A DNA stretch of 64,000 bases from JAJPXC01 sp964520525 (GCA_964520525.1 CAZFNR010000003.1:96350-160349), one strand, 5' to 3'; shown: positions 22,257 to 32,500, counted from the stretch's first letter. Notes: a model not told the origin generated them from the sequence alone. Program-made: numbers and translations.

Positions 22257-24155
22257 TTATCGGTGCAGTTCTTTTGTCGCGTTTCTGCTGCGGACTATTA
22301 TGTAGATGTTTCCGGCGGTGGGTGTGTTGACCTTCATCCCTTGCAGGTTATAGTAGACGGGGGCGGGGTTGTCGCCGTCTGCCGCGACATTTTCCACGCC
22401 GGTAACGTATGTAGGTAATGCGGCTGCCGGAGTGTTGTCACTGACCGGCTCGCTAAAGGGGCCGCCGACAGTGAAATCACCGAATTGTGATTTAAGCCAG
22501 TTGATTTTGTCGCTTATGTGATTGAGCACTGTTGACTTGCGGTGTTCCATGTCGGAGTTGTCCGCAACCGGTGTGGCTGCGCTTGAGTTGGGGAGCGGTT
22601 GATTTCCCCATCGTTTACGGTCGGCTTTGGCGGCTGCCGCGATGTGGCTCACATAGGCATCGATGTCATCGGTCAGTCCGGTATATCCGTTGGTCATGAA
22701 CCATTTCCATGTTTCCTTGACTTTTTCGTTGAACTTGTTGTTGAGTCTAAGCGACGGAATCCATGTGTTGCCAAAAGGCGAATTGTTGTAGAAAAAGTCG
22801 GTAGTGCTTCCGTTGAACCCGTTTCCGCAGTCCCACAGTGGTGAAAAAAGCCATTTTTTGCCGGCTCCCCGGTCGCGGAACATATAAGTTGAACCGTGAT
22901 ATGCCTCGGTGTGCGAGATTATCTCCTCTACAATATAGTAGCGGGCGGCATTGTCAAGGTCTATGTAGCTCCAAAGTTTGTCGCTGTTCTCCCCGATGAG
23001 GTCGTTAATCGCAGTGAACTGGTCTTTGACGAAACGGTATTGCAGGTCGGAATAGATTTCCGGGGTGTCAAATGTGATTCGCAGCATATCTTTGTTGCAT
23101 GGAGCCTGACCTTTTTCCTCCATTCTGATTTGGTTTTCCTCGTCGTAGTTGTCGAGTTCCACCAAATAGCCGCCTGATACGAGGTCGGGGTCGCTGACGT
23201 TGTCGTCAAGTTCAATGATGGGCACACGCCCGTCGCCGATTCGAATCGATTCGGTGAGGAAGTAAAGACCGCGGTAGTCACCGTTGATTATGACTTCGAT
23301 TGGCTGTTGTCCGGGAGTCCAGGGGAGGCCGATGCGCTTGCCGAGATTGAATCCCGTGAAGTTGCGCAGGTAACCCTTGTTGTCATCGGCATGGGCCAGA
23401 ATGGTGTAATGCTTGCTCTTTTCAGGTGTGAGGCCGAGCATATTTTGCTTTTTGCCAAGTTTCAGTTTGAACGGCTTTTTAGAAAAACCTGTGCGGGTGT
23501 AGTTGCCGCGTGCTTTTATCTCAAGCGGCAGTGGGGCGTCTGCTGAGCCTATCGACTCAGCTCCCTCGGCTTCCATCCATTCACATCCGTTTAGGTCGAG
23601 CCAGTATTCACCCGTGAAATACTCTTTGTGTGACAGGTCTTTGTCGATAATCTCGTTGTTGTAGCTTCCGTCGTCGTTTCTGACATTGATATAGAGTACA
23701 GGTAGAGTGCCTGAAATCCCAATGGGCTGGGGAGTGACGCCGTCGACGGTGAATGTGATAGGGGTTAAGGTGTTAAATCCGTTTTCGAGCGAGAGGTTAA
23801 ACGAGATTGTGACGTCGGTCAGATTGTTGGCGGCGAGATTCGGACCGTTGGCTGTGCCGTAGATGATTTCCGACGCGCTTATGACCACACCGCTGGTCTG
23901 CCCACCATAATTATAGGTCCACTTGGAACTGCCGATCTTAAATTCACCGTCGATTGACGGCAAAGTGATTGTATAGGTGTCGCCGTCGCGGGTGAAGCGA
24001 TGGCTGTCATAGCAATCCCAATTGTTGCCGATATTAGAGCCGCGAACATACATTACCGGGTGGTTGCTGTCATCCATCAGGTCGTTAGCTGCCGTCATCG
24101 TTATTGATGAGAGTCCAACTATGACAGTGACGATATAGCGAAATAAATTTCTCAT
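22257..24155 (-). CDS. Secreted CotH-family protein
   Basis: Protein of 632 residues with a signal peptide (1-23). Residues about 25-145 are a beta-rich domain (YVRGSNIGNNWDCYDSHRFT). Residues about 150-560 are a CotH domain: LEIKARGNYTRTGFSKKPF, DNKGYLRNFTGFNLGKRIGL, VIINGDYRGLYFLTESIRIG and FSPLWDCGNGFNG are typical. CotH in Bacillus is an atypical protein kinase; Bacteroidota homologues are secreted and of unknown substrate. The C-terminus (APVYYNLQGMKV, then GNIYIIVR) is the short tail shared with the proteins at 47935 and 49520. CotH genes often occur near beta-helix carbohydrate-binding proteins such as the one at 11328. Kinase activity here is unproven. Confidence 0.82.
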   Translation of the reverse strand: MRNLFRYIVTVIVGLSSITMTAANDLMDDSNHPVMYVRGSNIGNNWDCYDSHRFTRDGDTYTITLPSIDGEFKIGSSKWTYNYGGQTSGVVISASEIIYGTANGPNLAANNLTDVTISFNLSLENGFNTLTPITFTVDGVTPQPIGISGTLPVLYINVRNDDGSYNNEIIDKDLSHKEYFTGEYWLDLNGCEWMEAEGAESIGSADAPLPLEIKARGNYTRTGFSKKPFKLKLGKKQNMLGLTPEKSKHYTILAHADDNKGYLRNFTGFNLGKRIGLPWTPGQQPIEVIINGDYRGLYFLTESIRIGDGRVPIIELDDNVSDPDLVSGGYLVELDNYDEENQIRMEEKGQAPCNKDMLRITFDTPEIYSDLQYRFVKDQFTAINDLIGENSDKLWSYIDLDNAARYYIVEEIISHTEAYHGSTYMFRDRGAGKKWLFSPLWDCGNGFNGSTTDFFYNNSPFGNTWIPSLRLNNKFNEKVKETWKWFMTNGYTGLTDDIDAYVSHIAAAAKADRKRWGNQPLPNSSAATPVADNSDMEHRKSTVLNHISDKINWLKSQFGDFTVGGPFSEPVSDNTPAAALPTYVTGVENVAADGDNPAPVYYNLQGMKVNTPTAGNIYIIVRSRNATKELHR

Positions 24156-24192
24156 TTTAAATCGGTTTGGTCTTTATGAAAATTCGTGTCGG

Positions 24193-24225
24193 CAAAATTA
24201 TGAAAAAATAATATCAATTTTCAAT
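24193..24225 (-). promoter_or_regulatory. Promoter of the CotH-family gene
   Basis: Minus strand: ATTG (24225-24222), a 21-nt spacer and TAATTTTG (24200-24193), about 38 bp upstream of the start codon. Confidence 0.6.
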
Positions 24226-24263
24226 GCCGAGCGAGATTGGTAGCGCACGGATGCAGTCGGTTG

Positions 24264-25907
24264 TCATCTGATTGTGTCGATTCGTGTTATGCCGACGTTA
24301 GTGTCGAGATTGCGTAACTGCTCTATGGAGTAGCACCACAGAGTGTCTCCCATATACTCAATGGCCCATTCTCTGACAGGATAGGGGGTTGAGTGGCTTT
24401 TACCGCCGTTGCGGGCTAGATTCATCAACGCGTTGACGGGACCCTCGTTAATCAGGCGGTCGCCTAATGGGGCGTTGCCGCGGAATGTCAGAATCAACAT
24501 ATCCGGGCGGCTCAGGCGTTTGCGCCCGGCCAGTAATGGGTATCTACCCGACAGACCGGTGTTTCCCGCTGTTTTCGGCCACTCTTCAGGCACTTTATCT
24601 GAAAATTCGGTCGGTAATATCAGGGTGTATGGGAATTTGTCAGTATGGTATATCGTCAGAGCGCCGTTGGAATAGCTTTCGGTGATGCTTTGCGGCACTC
24701 TGAACGTCCACCACGGCACTCTGTCGGGCGAGATGAAGTCGATGAACACCACAGGGCTTTCATCTCTCGACAGGCATTTGGCTATAAAGTCGCTTTCAGC
24801 TGAAAGCCGCTGTTGTGTCACGGCTGATGCCGTGATTGACAATAGCAATGCCCCCCCCGCTATCGTGGCGATTCCGTAGCGTGGTGCGCTCCACCATTTG
24901 AAATATCTGTACAACGCCTTGAAAAACAGTAAAAGCCCAAACAGGTCCACAAACCAAAGACTCCTCCCGTGCGTCATCGTCACAAGCGTTATGGCCAAGG
25001 CTCCGGCTGTCGCTGTCAGCCAGATGATGTTGTCTTTGACGAAGCGCATGACTTCGCCGCGGCCATGTCTGATGAATACGATAATCAAGCAGGCAATGGC
25101 GAGATATAGCCCTTGGCATTCAAGCGCAAGTCTGAGGAGTCTCCATTTCAATGATGTGTTGTCGCGGCTGATAACAAGTTGGTCTATACGCGTAATCATT
25201 CCGGAGTTGAAAAAGAACACCAGCGCAACCCCCGCCATTAAAACCAATAGAGCGATTCTGCGCCGTCGGTCGGTTTTGTCGATGGCAATCAGCGCGGCGC
25301 ACCCGGCGGCGATTGGTAACGATGCCCCTTCATGCATCATCCCGGAGACAGCGGCGATAACCCATGGGACAAAGCTCCACCGTCCCGACCTCCACCGTCC
25401 CGACACAAACAGATAGACAAAAAACAAGATTATCGGCGATGTCCACAGATAGTTGAAGGCGAAGTCGCTTGAAATCATGTGATCGCTGAGGGGCAAAACA
25501 ATCCATGTGGTGAGCCACAGCGCAGCCACAAATCCCGCTGAACGCATCACGCGTTTGCCGCCGCAACTCAACGCTAAGGTTAGGAACGTCGCTGCGAGCA
25601 TTAATCCGTGGAGCGTTCTCACCATCCATGCGGGAACGAAGTTGGCAATCGTCTGAAGATAGTTGGGCAGTCGTGGCGTTATGAGGCGGTGATGGTTGCC
25701 GATCGCTTCAATGGCTTGGCCGAATGTGGTGATTTTCGTCCCCTTCATCGCCCAAAACTCTTTGTACGAGCCGGGCATCAACTTGTAGTTCCAATCATCA
25801 ACCCAATCTGTTCCCGACAGTTGCCATGCGACCATCCCTGCCGTCATGAGCAGAAACAGTGCGATGGCTAACGCGTATCGGTGATTATCGCGTGTCGGGA
25901 ATGTCAT
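24264..25907 (-). CDS. Polytopic membrane protein, DUF6056-like
   Basis: Protein of 547 residues from the ATG at 25907. A longer frame opens at 25961 but its first codons run through the terminator of the upstream lipoprotein gene. It has about ten hydrophobic segments, first near 9-31 (YALAIALFLLMTAGMVAW). A large loop follows with the acidic segment GTDWVDDWNYKLMPGSYKEF, resembling the DD-type first loop of GT-C glycosyltransferases and DUF6056 proteins. The C-terminal ~150 residues are soluble and probably periplasmic. A role in glycan or lipid glycosylation is possible but not demonstrated. It ends 108 bp before the CotH gene start, whose own promoter lies in that gap. Confidence 0.7.
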   Translation of the reverse strand: MTFPTRDNHRYALAIALFLLMTAGMVAWQLSGTDWVDDWNYKLMPGSYKEFWAMKGTKITTFGQAIEAIGNHHRLITPRLPNYLQTIANFVPAWMVRTLHGLMLAATFLTLALSCGGKRVMRSAGFVAALWLTTWIVLPLSDHMISSDFAFNYLWTSPIILFFVYLFVSGRWRSGRWSFVPWVIAAVSGMMHEGASLPIAAGCAALIAIDKTDRRRRIALLVLMAGVALVFFFNSGMITRIDQLVISRDNTSLKWRLLRLALECQGLYLAIACLIIVFIRHGRGEVMRFVKDNIIWLTATAGALAITLVTMTHGRSLWFVDLFGLLLFFKALYRYFKWWSAPRYGIATIAGGALLLSITASAVTQQRLSAESDFIAKCLSRDESPVVFIDFISPDRVPWWTFRVPQSITESYSNGALTIYHTDKFPYTLILPTEFSDKVPEEWPKTAGNTGLSGRYPLLAGRKRLSRPDMLILTFRGNAPLGDRLINEGPVNALMNLARNGGKSHSTPYPVREWAIEYMGDTLWCYSIEQLRNLDTNVGITRIDTIR

Positions 25908-25947
25908 AGATATAATAGCGAGTGATGTCGATGACGTATATATGAAA

Positions 25948-25977
25948 AAAGCTGACCACAATTGTGTGGACAGCTTT
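25948..25977 (-). terminator. Intrinsic terminator of the small lipoprotein gene
   Basis: A 13-position stem (25948-25960 with 25965-25977, one A-A mismatch), ATTG loop and, on the minus strand, a run of T. Confidence 0.85.
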
Positions 25978-26011
25978 GTTACTTTTGCTGTAAGAGACGT
26001 TAAATCTCTGA

Positions 26012-26221
26012 TTAGTTAGCAGCTTCAGCGGCAACAACAGCAGTAGTGTCAGCAGCAACTGAATCAGCAGCAACTGAGTCCTCAACTACAACAGCAGCCT
26101 CAACAACCTCAACGGTGTCAGCAGCAACTGAGTCGGTAGCTTCTGCGGCTTTGTCTGAACCACCGCAAGAGAACAATGATACGCTGAAAACAACAGCAAG
26201 TAATAAAACTAACTTTTTCAT
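26012..26221 (-). CDS. Small Ala/Val/Asp-rich lipoprotein
   Basis: Protein of 69 residues from the ATG at 26221 (a longer frame from 26275 would start inside the promoter). The signal MKKLVLLLAVVFSVSLFSC ends in a lipobox with C19, so the mature protein is a lipid-anchored chain of about 50 residues. It is made almost only of A, V, D, E, S and T with repeated SVAAD units; three near-identical 14-bp DNA repeats encode these. It has its own strong promoter and terminator and is therefore a compact single-gene transcript. No known domain. It resembles other short, probably abundant Bacteroidota lipoproteins; function unknown. Confidence 0.8.
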   Translation of the reverse strand: MKKLVLLLAVVFSVSLFSCGGSDKAAEATDSVAADTVEVVEAAVVVEDSVAADSVAADTTAVVAAEAAN

Positions 26222-26272
26222 TTTCTTGTTAATTAAAAAATAAAACAATATTTCTTTTGCTTCAAAACGCCA

Positions 26273-26303
26273 CAAAGGTAAGACAAAAAATCAATATGAC
26301 AAA
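26273..26303 (-). promoter_or_regulatory. Near-perfect promoter of the small lipoprotein gene
   Basis: Minus strand: TTTG (26303-26300), a 19-nt spacer and TACCTTTG (26280-26273). The predicted start near 26266 gives a 45-nt leader. Confidence 0.85.
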
Positions 26304-26382
26304 TACTTTTTTATGATTTTTTTTGTGTTAAATATTTCTTCCGCCTAAAATCGTGAAATTTTGCCATTGATTTAGCCTGTCA

Positions 26383-28089
26383 CTACTCTGTCGCTGCGAG
26401 TTTTTGGCGCGCTATATCGTTGGCTAAAGCCACTGCTTTTGTGATATGGTCGCATATGTTGCGCTCGCCGATGAGTTGCTTCACTTTCGCGTGCTCGAGT
26501 GCCTTGTGCACATTTTCATTGACCCCCGACAGCACAATCTCTATACCTTCGCTTTGCGACGACTTGATGAGTATCTCAAGATTGTGGATGGCAGTCGAGT
26601 CGATAAACGGCACTTTACGCATGCGGATGATGCGCACCGTGGGCTTCTCTGACATTGAGGTCCTCATCATTTCGTCAAATTTAGTGGCGATACCGAAGAA
26701 AAACGGCCCGTCGATTTCATATATCGACACACCGCGTTCCACGTCAAGCACTTCATGGGTGGTCGATTCTGTCCCCTCGGCTATGTCGAGTTGCTCGCCG
26801 TAGACGCGTATCTGAGTGTTTTCGGTCACGCGGCGCAGAAACAGGACTACCGCCAACAGAAGGCCGATTTCGATTGCGATGGTAAGGTCAAAGACGACGG
26901 TCAGCAGAAATGTGACGATAAGCACCGATACGTCACCTTTGGGTGACTTGAAAATTCCCACAACTGTGCGCCATGCGCTCATGTTATAGGCTACCACGAT
27001 AAGCACAGCGGCCAGACAGGCCATCGGAATCTCATTGATGAGTGGCATGAGAAACAGGAAGATGAGCAGCAGCACGGCGGTGTGGATGATTCCTGCCACC
27101 GGAGTGCGGCCACCGTTGGTGATGTTGGTCATCGTGCGGGCTATCGCGCCTGTCACCGGTATGCCGCCGAAAAACGGCACCGTGAGGTTGGCTATACCCT
27201 GGCCTATAAGCTCCGTGTTGCTGTTGGTGCGAGAGCCTGTCACACCGTCGGCGACAGTGGCCGAAAGAAGCGACTCGATGGCGCAAAGCACAGCTATTGT
27301 GAACGCCGATGGCAGCAGGGCGTTGATGTTGGTCATGTTCAGCTCAAACCCGTGGGGTGTGGGGATGTCGGTCGACATCGACCCGAAGCGTCGGCCGATT
27401 GTGTCGACAGCAAATTCCGGGTAATATAGCGTGACCACATACACGGCCGCCGACACTATGATGATGGCGAGCAGCGCGCCGGGCAGCTTGCGCGACACCT
27501 TGGGCGTGACTATGATGATGGCGAGCGATAGGAGTCCGACGATGAGCGTGGGCCAGTGTATGTTGCCGAAGTTGCGGAAATACATACCCCATTTGGGTAT
27601 GAACTCACTGGGTATGTCTTTTAGCTCTAATCCGAAGAAGTCGTTGATTTGCGTCGAGAAGATTGTCAGTGCGATACCTGCGGTAAAGCCCACCACAATA
27701 GGGTAGGGGATAAACTTGATTACAGTCCCGAGGTGAAACAGACCCATCACGACAAGTATCAGGCCGGCTATGAACGTGGCGATGGCAAGCCCCGTGAGGC
27801 CAAACTGCATTATGATGCTGTAGACGATGACTATGAATGCGCCCGTGGGACCGCCGATTTGTACGGAGTTGCCGCCGAAAGCCGATACCATAAAGCCGCC
27901 GATGATAGCGGTGATAAGTCCGACTGTGGGGCTGACGCCTGAAGCGATACCGAATGCGATTGCGAGCGGGAGGGCGACGATGCCCACTACGATGCCGGCG
28001 ACAAAGTCATCCTTGAACCTGGCAACGGAATAGTGGCGAAGTGCCGACACCAATTTCGGCTTGAAGTCAATTGTACCTGAAAAATTCAT
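26383..28089 (-). CDS. SulP-family anion transporter with STAS domain
   Basis: Protein of 568 residues. Residues about 25-410 hold the membrane domain with the SLC26/SulP signature near the start (DFVAGIVVGIVALPLAIAFG) and an IGGPTGAFIVIVYSII segment. Residues about 430-550 are a cytoplasmic STAS domain (VSIYEIDGPFFFGIATKFDE, then RMRKVPFIDSTAIHNLEIL). The family carries sulfate, bicarbonate or other anions, often with Na+ or H+. The substrate cannot be read from sequence; bicarbonate or sulfate is most likely. No carbonic anhydrase or sulfate-assimilation gene is adjacent. It appears to be a single-gene unit. Confidence 0.93.
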   Translation of the reverse strand: MNFSGTIDFKPKLVSALRHYSVARFKDDFVAGIVVGIVALPLAIAFGIASGVSPTVGLITAIIGGFMVSAFGGNSVQIGGPTGAFIVIVYSIIMQFGLTGLAIATFIAGLILVVMGLFHLGTVIKFIPYPIVVGFTAGIALTIFSTQINDFFGLELKDIPSEFIPKWGMYFRNFGNIHWPTLIVGLLSLAIIIVTPKVSRKLPGALLAIIIVSAAVYVVTLYYPEFAVDTIGRRFGSMSTDIPTPHGFELNMTNINALLPSAFTIAVLCAIESLLSATVADGVTGSRTNSNTELIGQGIANLTVPFFGGIPVTGAIARTMTNITNGGRTPVAGIIHTAVLLLIFLFLMPLINEIPMACLAAVLIVVAYNMSAWRTVVGIFKSPKGDVSVLIVTFLLTVVFDLTIAIEIGLLLAVVLFLRRVTENTQIRVYGEQLDIAEGTESTTHEVLDVERGVSIYEIDGPFFFGIATKFDEMMRTSMSEKPTVRIIRMRKVPFIDSTAIHNLEILIKSSQSEGIEIVLSGVNENVHKALEHAKVKQLIGERNICDHITKAVALANDIARQKLAATE

Positions 28090-28226
28090 TGCGGAAATAA
28101 CGATTTAAACCTATTTTAATCTTTTTGCTTTTTCAAGCCGCGAAGTTAACAATAATTTGTAATATTATCGCCCTATTAATTATTAAGGTGGCTTAATGTC
28201 GCGGGAATGTGACAGTTGATTGACTA

Positions 28227-28260
28227 TAAAGCCCTGTCGGCCGATGCCGACAGGGCTTTA
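28227..28260 (-). terminator. Terminator of the rubrerythrin gene
   Basis: A perfect 15-bp stem (28227-28241 with 28246-28260) with a CGAT loop, 21 bp past the stop codon. Confidence 0.85.
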
Positions 28261-28281
28261 TGATGGTTATGCTTTCAGTGA

Positions 28282-28833
28282 TTATTTTTTGAAGTAGCGG
28301 GCATAAAGGCCGGCGAAGCCCTGGCCGTGGCGCGCTTCATCTTTTGCCATTTCGTGAACGGTATCGTGGATGGCGTCGAGGTTAAGTTCCTTGGCGCGTT
28401 TGGCTATGCGCATCTTGTCGGCGTTCGCGCCGGCTTCAGCTGCCATGCGTTTTTCGAGGTTGGTCTTGGTGTCCCACACGCACTCGCCAAGAAGCTCGGC
28501 AAATTTGGCGGCGTGTTCAGCCTCTTCCCATGCGTAGCGTTTGAACGCCTCGGCGACTTCGGGATAACCTTCGCGGTCGGCTTGGCGTGACATCGCTAAA
28601 TACATACCGACTTCGCTGCATTCGCCGTTGAAGTGTGCGGTGAGGTCGGCTATCATCTGGTCGTCGCAACCTTTGGCGACGCCAATCTCGTGTTCGGTGA
28701 CGAATTGAAGCATAGCGCTCTCGTCGAGTTCTTTGAATTTAGAAGCGGGAACACCGCACTGGGGGCATTTTTCGGGTGCTTCGGGTCCTTCGTGAACATA
28801 ACCGCAGACGGTGCAAATAAATTTCTTGCTCAT
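28282..28833 (-). CDS. Reverse rubrerythrin (rubredoxin domain first)
   Basis: Protein of 183 residues. The N-terminal ~35 residues are a rubredoxin-like Fe(Cys)4 domain (CTVCGYVHEGPEAPEKCPQCG). The rest is a ferritin-like four-helix diiron domain with Glu and His ligands (HFNGECSEVGMYLAMSRQA, YAWEEAEHAAKFAE, VHEMAKDEARHGQGF). Classical rubrerythrin has the opposite order; the reversed form is known from anaerobes such as Clostridium, where it acts as an NADH-dependent peroxide and oxygen reductase with a reductase partner. It is cytoplasmic. The PerR-like gene lies 50 bp upstream on the same strand, so they probably form an operon under peroxide control. Confidence 0.92.
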   Translation of the reverse strand: MSKKFICTVCGYVHEGPEAPEKCPQCGVPASKFKELDESAMLQFVTEHEIGVAKGCDDQMIADLTAHFNGECSEVGMYLAMSRQADREGYPEVAEAFKRYAWEEAEHAAKFAELLGECVWDTKTNLEKRMAAEAGANADKMRIAKRAKELNLDAIHDTVHEMAKDEARHGQGFAGLYARYFKK

Positions 28834-28883
28834 AATGAATTTGATTTATTAGTTATACGAAATAATTTATATAGTTTGAAACG

Positions 28884-29303
28884 TTAATTATCTGATGCGC
28901 AGGCCGGGCAAAGACCGTGATAAGTGACAGTCACTCTGTCGATTATGGCACCTTCGGGGCCTGTTATGGCGTTGTCAAGTCGCGGCAGGTCGGAGTCGAT
29001 GATGGCTCCGCAGCGGTTGCACAGAAGGTGCGCGTGAGGGTGGTTGGAATAGTCAAACCGAGCGTTGGTTCTGTCAATACCCAATGCGTCTATCGCTCCC
29101 GCCTCAGCCATGAGCCACAGCGTGTTGTAGACCGTTGAACGCGAAAGCGTGGGCATTTCAGGCTGGAGGGCGCGGTATATTTCATCGGCTGTCGGATGAG
29201 TCCTGTGACTCATCAGGTAGCCGAGGATGGCTGTGCGTTGCACCGATGGCTTTATGCCGTGGAGCGTGAGTAGTGCCGATGGTTCTTGACTGATATATTT
29301 CAT
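28884..29303 (-). CDS. PerR-like peroxide-sensing repressor (Fur family)
   Basis: Protein of 139 residues from the ATG at 29303; a start at 29363 would lie inside the promoter. The N-terminal winged helix contains PSVQRTAILGYLMSHRTHPTADEI. The structural Zn site is two CxxC pairs (C95/C98 and C132/C135). The regulatory metal site reads H36, D84, H90, H92 and D103. Asp at the last position matches PerR rather than Fur, which has Glu there. In PerR, Fe-bound His residues are oxidised by peroxide and the repressor releases DNA. The adjacent rubrerythrin gene fits such a regulon, and the promoter region carries a candidate autoregulatory operator. Confidence 0.88.
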   Translation of the reverse strand: MKYISQEPSALLTLHGIKPSVQRTAILGYLMSHRTHPTADEIYRALQPEMPTLSRSTVYNTLWLMAEAGAIDALGIDRTNARFDYSNHPHAHLLCNRCGAIIDSDLPRLDNAITGPEGAIIDRVTVTYHGLCPACASDN

Positions 29304-29306
29304 TCG

Positions 29307-29336
29307 TAATAAGTACAAATTTGTAATGAGTACAAA
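29307..29336 (-). promoter_or_regulatory. Candidate PerR-type operator
   Basis: A 13-bp direct repeat (TAATAAGTACAAA at 29307-29319 and TAATGAGTACAAA at 29324-29336, 12 of 13 identical) contains a perfect 12-bp palindrome, TACAAATTTGTA (29314-29325). It overlaps the predicted transcription start and the -7 box, where a repressor would act. Confidence 0.5.
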
Positions 29337-29364
29337 GTTATGCCTTCCTTTTGTCAAATGCAAA
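29333..29364 (-). promoter_or_regulatory. Promoter of the perR-rubrerythrin operon
   Basis: Minus strand: TTTG (29364-29361), a 20-nt spacer and TAACTTTG (29340-29333). Matches the Bacteroidota consensus. Confidence 0.8.
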
Positions 29365-29414
29365 TTAATTTAGTTAACAATCGTGAAATTGTCGAAAGTG
29401 GCGTATTATTAGGC

Positions 29415-29422
29415 TAATTTTG
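29415..29422 (+). promoter_or_regulatory. -7 element of the tamB operon
   Basis: TAATTTTG, about 110 bp upstream of tamB. The nearest TTG is 23 nt away, slightly long. Confidence 0.45.
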
Positions 29423-29532
29423 AAAACCGAAGACGATGATGTGTATAATGATTGAATCTATTGGCGGTGCGGCGTTAAACATTCCGGCTTGCCGGTGGTT
29501 TTAAATTTAAATCATCTGTTCATCATTTATTT

Positions 29533-32500
29533 GTGAGATTTATAGTGGGAAGAACTCTAATCAAATGCGTGTCGTGGGTAGCGGTCTCTGTGTCGCTGCT
29601 CTTGATTGCATTGCTGCTGCTCCTCTACTCTCCTTGGCTTCAAAGGTTTGCGGTCGATAAGGTCTGTGAAATGCTCAACGATTCACCGCGCCTGCAGATC
29701 ACGGTGGAGTCATTCAGTCTCAGTTTCCCGCTTGCCGTTGAGGTAAAAGGGGTCTCTATGACCCAGTGGGGCGACACGGTGATGGGTGCCGATTTGGCAA
29801 GGTTGAATGTCAAGCTGTTGCCGCTTTTCGCCAAGAGAGTTGAGGCTGTTGATACCCGCATAGAAAATGCCGTTTATCGGCTTGGCTCGCCCGACTCATC
29901 CATGCATCTCAAGGCCGACCGGGTCAATGCTGCTGTTGATTGGCTGTCGGTTTCGTTGTCGACATCTGAAATAGAGGTTGACAACGCGTCTGTTGATGGC
30001 GGATGTGTAAAACTCATGTTGTCCAATGATACCACGTCGACACCGACCGATACGATGCCATCGCCGTCTTGGCGCGTCAGAGTGAGTTCCCTCAAGATAA
30101 ATAATCTCGACTATGCGATGACCATGCTTCCCGCCATCGACTCGCTTCATGCGGCGGTGCCGGCGGCTGAGTTGATTGACGGGGTTGTCGATTTGGCTTC
30201 GCAATCTATAAGTATTGGCGGGCTGGTAATCGACGGTGTTGATGCGTGCTATCTGACACCATCTGCCGAATACTTGAAAACCCGCCACGCGGTGCCTGCC
30301 ATTGACGATACCGTTGCCTTGACGCCGCGGCCATGGGTGATTAAGGCCGATTCGTTGCGTCTCAGAAACTCTTGCGCGGTGTATGCCATGTCGGGTGCGG
30401 TCCCGCAGAATGGGCTTGATTTCAACTATCTTCAAGTGTCAGATGTCAATATTGCCGTCGATTCGTTCTATAACCGTGCCACCGACATCGTCGTCCCGTT
30501 GCGCTACCTAAGAGCTAAGGAGCGTTCGGGGTTGAGACTGAACGCTTCGGGCGTGTTCACCATGGACTCGCTGATGATGAGGGCCAACGGGTTTGACATC
30601 GCCACTCAGTTTTCAGCGCTGAAACTTGACGCTTACATGGGCGTGGGCGACATGGTTGCCGATTCGTCGCTACCGATTGGCGTGAAGGCTGATGGGCGCA
30701 TAGGGTTCAATGATATGCAGCTCGCTGTTCCCGAAATGGCTCCATTTCTAAAACAGTTGCCACGGTATAACGATTTGCATTTGGCGGTTGATGCCGGAGG
30801 TAGCGCCGGGCGGCTCCGACTCTCTGAGTTGTCGGTTGATTTGCCGGGTCGTGTTGTCGTCAGCCTTTCCGGACAGTTCTCTAATGTTATGGATTTTAGC
30901 AACATGACGGGCCATCTCGACATCGACGGCGATATAGCCGACGTTAATTTCTTGAAGCCGACACTTCTCGGCGCTCGCACAGCCCGTCAGGTTATGTTGC
31001 CGCCAATGAGCCTTGACGGTGGAGTTGATTTTAACCGCGGAACATTTAGCGGCGGGTTAAAAGCCGTCACAGGGAGCGGCGATATTGCCCTTAGCGGAAT
31101 GTGTGACGGAAACAGCGTGAACTATAACGCCGTTCTGGACCTCAACTCATTTCCTGTCAACAGCTTCCTCCCTGAAATGGGTTTCGGGCGCGTCAGCGGC
31201 AAACTTGCCGTGAACGGAGTGGGCTATGACCCGTTCAGCCCTGCCACAGTTGTAAACGGTGAAATGGATATCGCTTCTATTGCCTATAACGAAGAGATTC
31301 TCACCGATTTGAAAGCGTGGGCCAATTTGGCTGATGGGAATGCCGATGTAGGGGCGATGTCGTTTAACCCCGCGGTCGACTTTGACATATCGGGCAACGG
31401 CAATCTCGCAGGTGACAGGCTCGACTGGAAATTCGCCGGCGATGTGAAACATATTGATTTGCAGGCTATGAAGCTGTCGCAAACTCAAGCCGAAGGAGCA
31501 ATTTCGTTTAGCGCGCAAGCCTCGCTCAGCCCCGACTTGAAAAACATAGACGCTTCGATTGTGGTCGACGGGCTTGAATGGCGTATGCCCGGTGTGGATA
31601 TTGACGAGACAGATATCGTGGCGCGGCTTCATGCGGCAGATTCGCTCCTATCTCTTGTCATCGACAACCATGACCTTCATGCCGATTTTAATTCGCCTAT
31701 GTCGCTCGACAGCATTGTGGCGAGATTTGCGGCGACAAGCGACATCGTCAACAAGGTGCTGGCCGACCGGAGGCTTGATGCCATCGCCCTGCAACAGGCG
31801 TTGCCGCCGCTATCGCTTGATGTCAAAGCCCGCAAAACCAATATAATAAACAGTTATCTCGCCGGCGGCGACATGGGTCTCAACGCATTTGACTTTACCT
31901 TTTCCAATGACACTCTGATTAATGCTGTCGGTAGGCTGATGGGCTTTCATTCGGGTTCCACTCGCATCGACACACTCGACTTAACTCTTGCGCAGAGAGG
32001 TGATAGCCTGAGTTACACTGCCGTGATAAACAACGCTCCCGGAACAATGGATGAGTGGGCTCATGTCGATCTCTCGGGCTATCTCGCCGATGAAACTCTC
32101 GCTTTGCTTCTGAAACAGCGAAACATTCAAGATAAAACAGGGTTCAATCTCGGTGCCGTTGCGACGGTTACCGACTCGACCGTCAATCTGAAACTGACAC
32201 CGTCTAACCCGGTGATTGGATATAAGGAATGGACTGTTAACAGCGACAACTTTTTGATGCTCAATACATCCTCAAAACACCTTGATGCCAATATCAGCAT
32301 GAGCGGTAACGAAAGTTCAGTCAAAATTTACACCGAACACGACCCCATGTCCACCCGGCAGGAAGATGTCGTCGTTAAGGCCTCCAACGTGCATCTCGCC
32401 GACTGGATTTCACTGAATCCGTTCGCACCCCCTGTCTCGGGCGATGTGTCGGCTGATATGCGTTTTAACTGGGATAAGAAGAACCTTAACGGGCGAGGGA

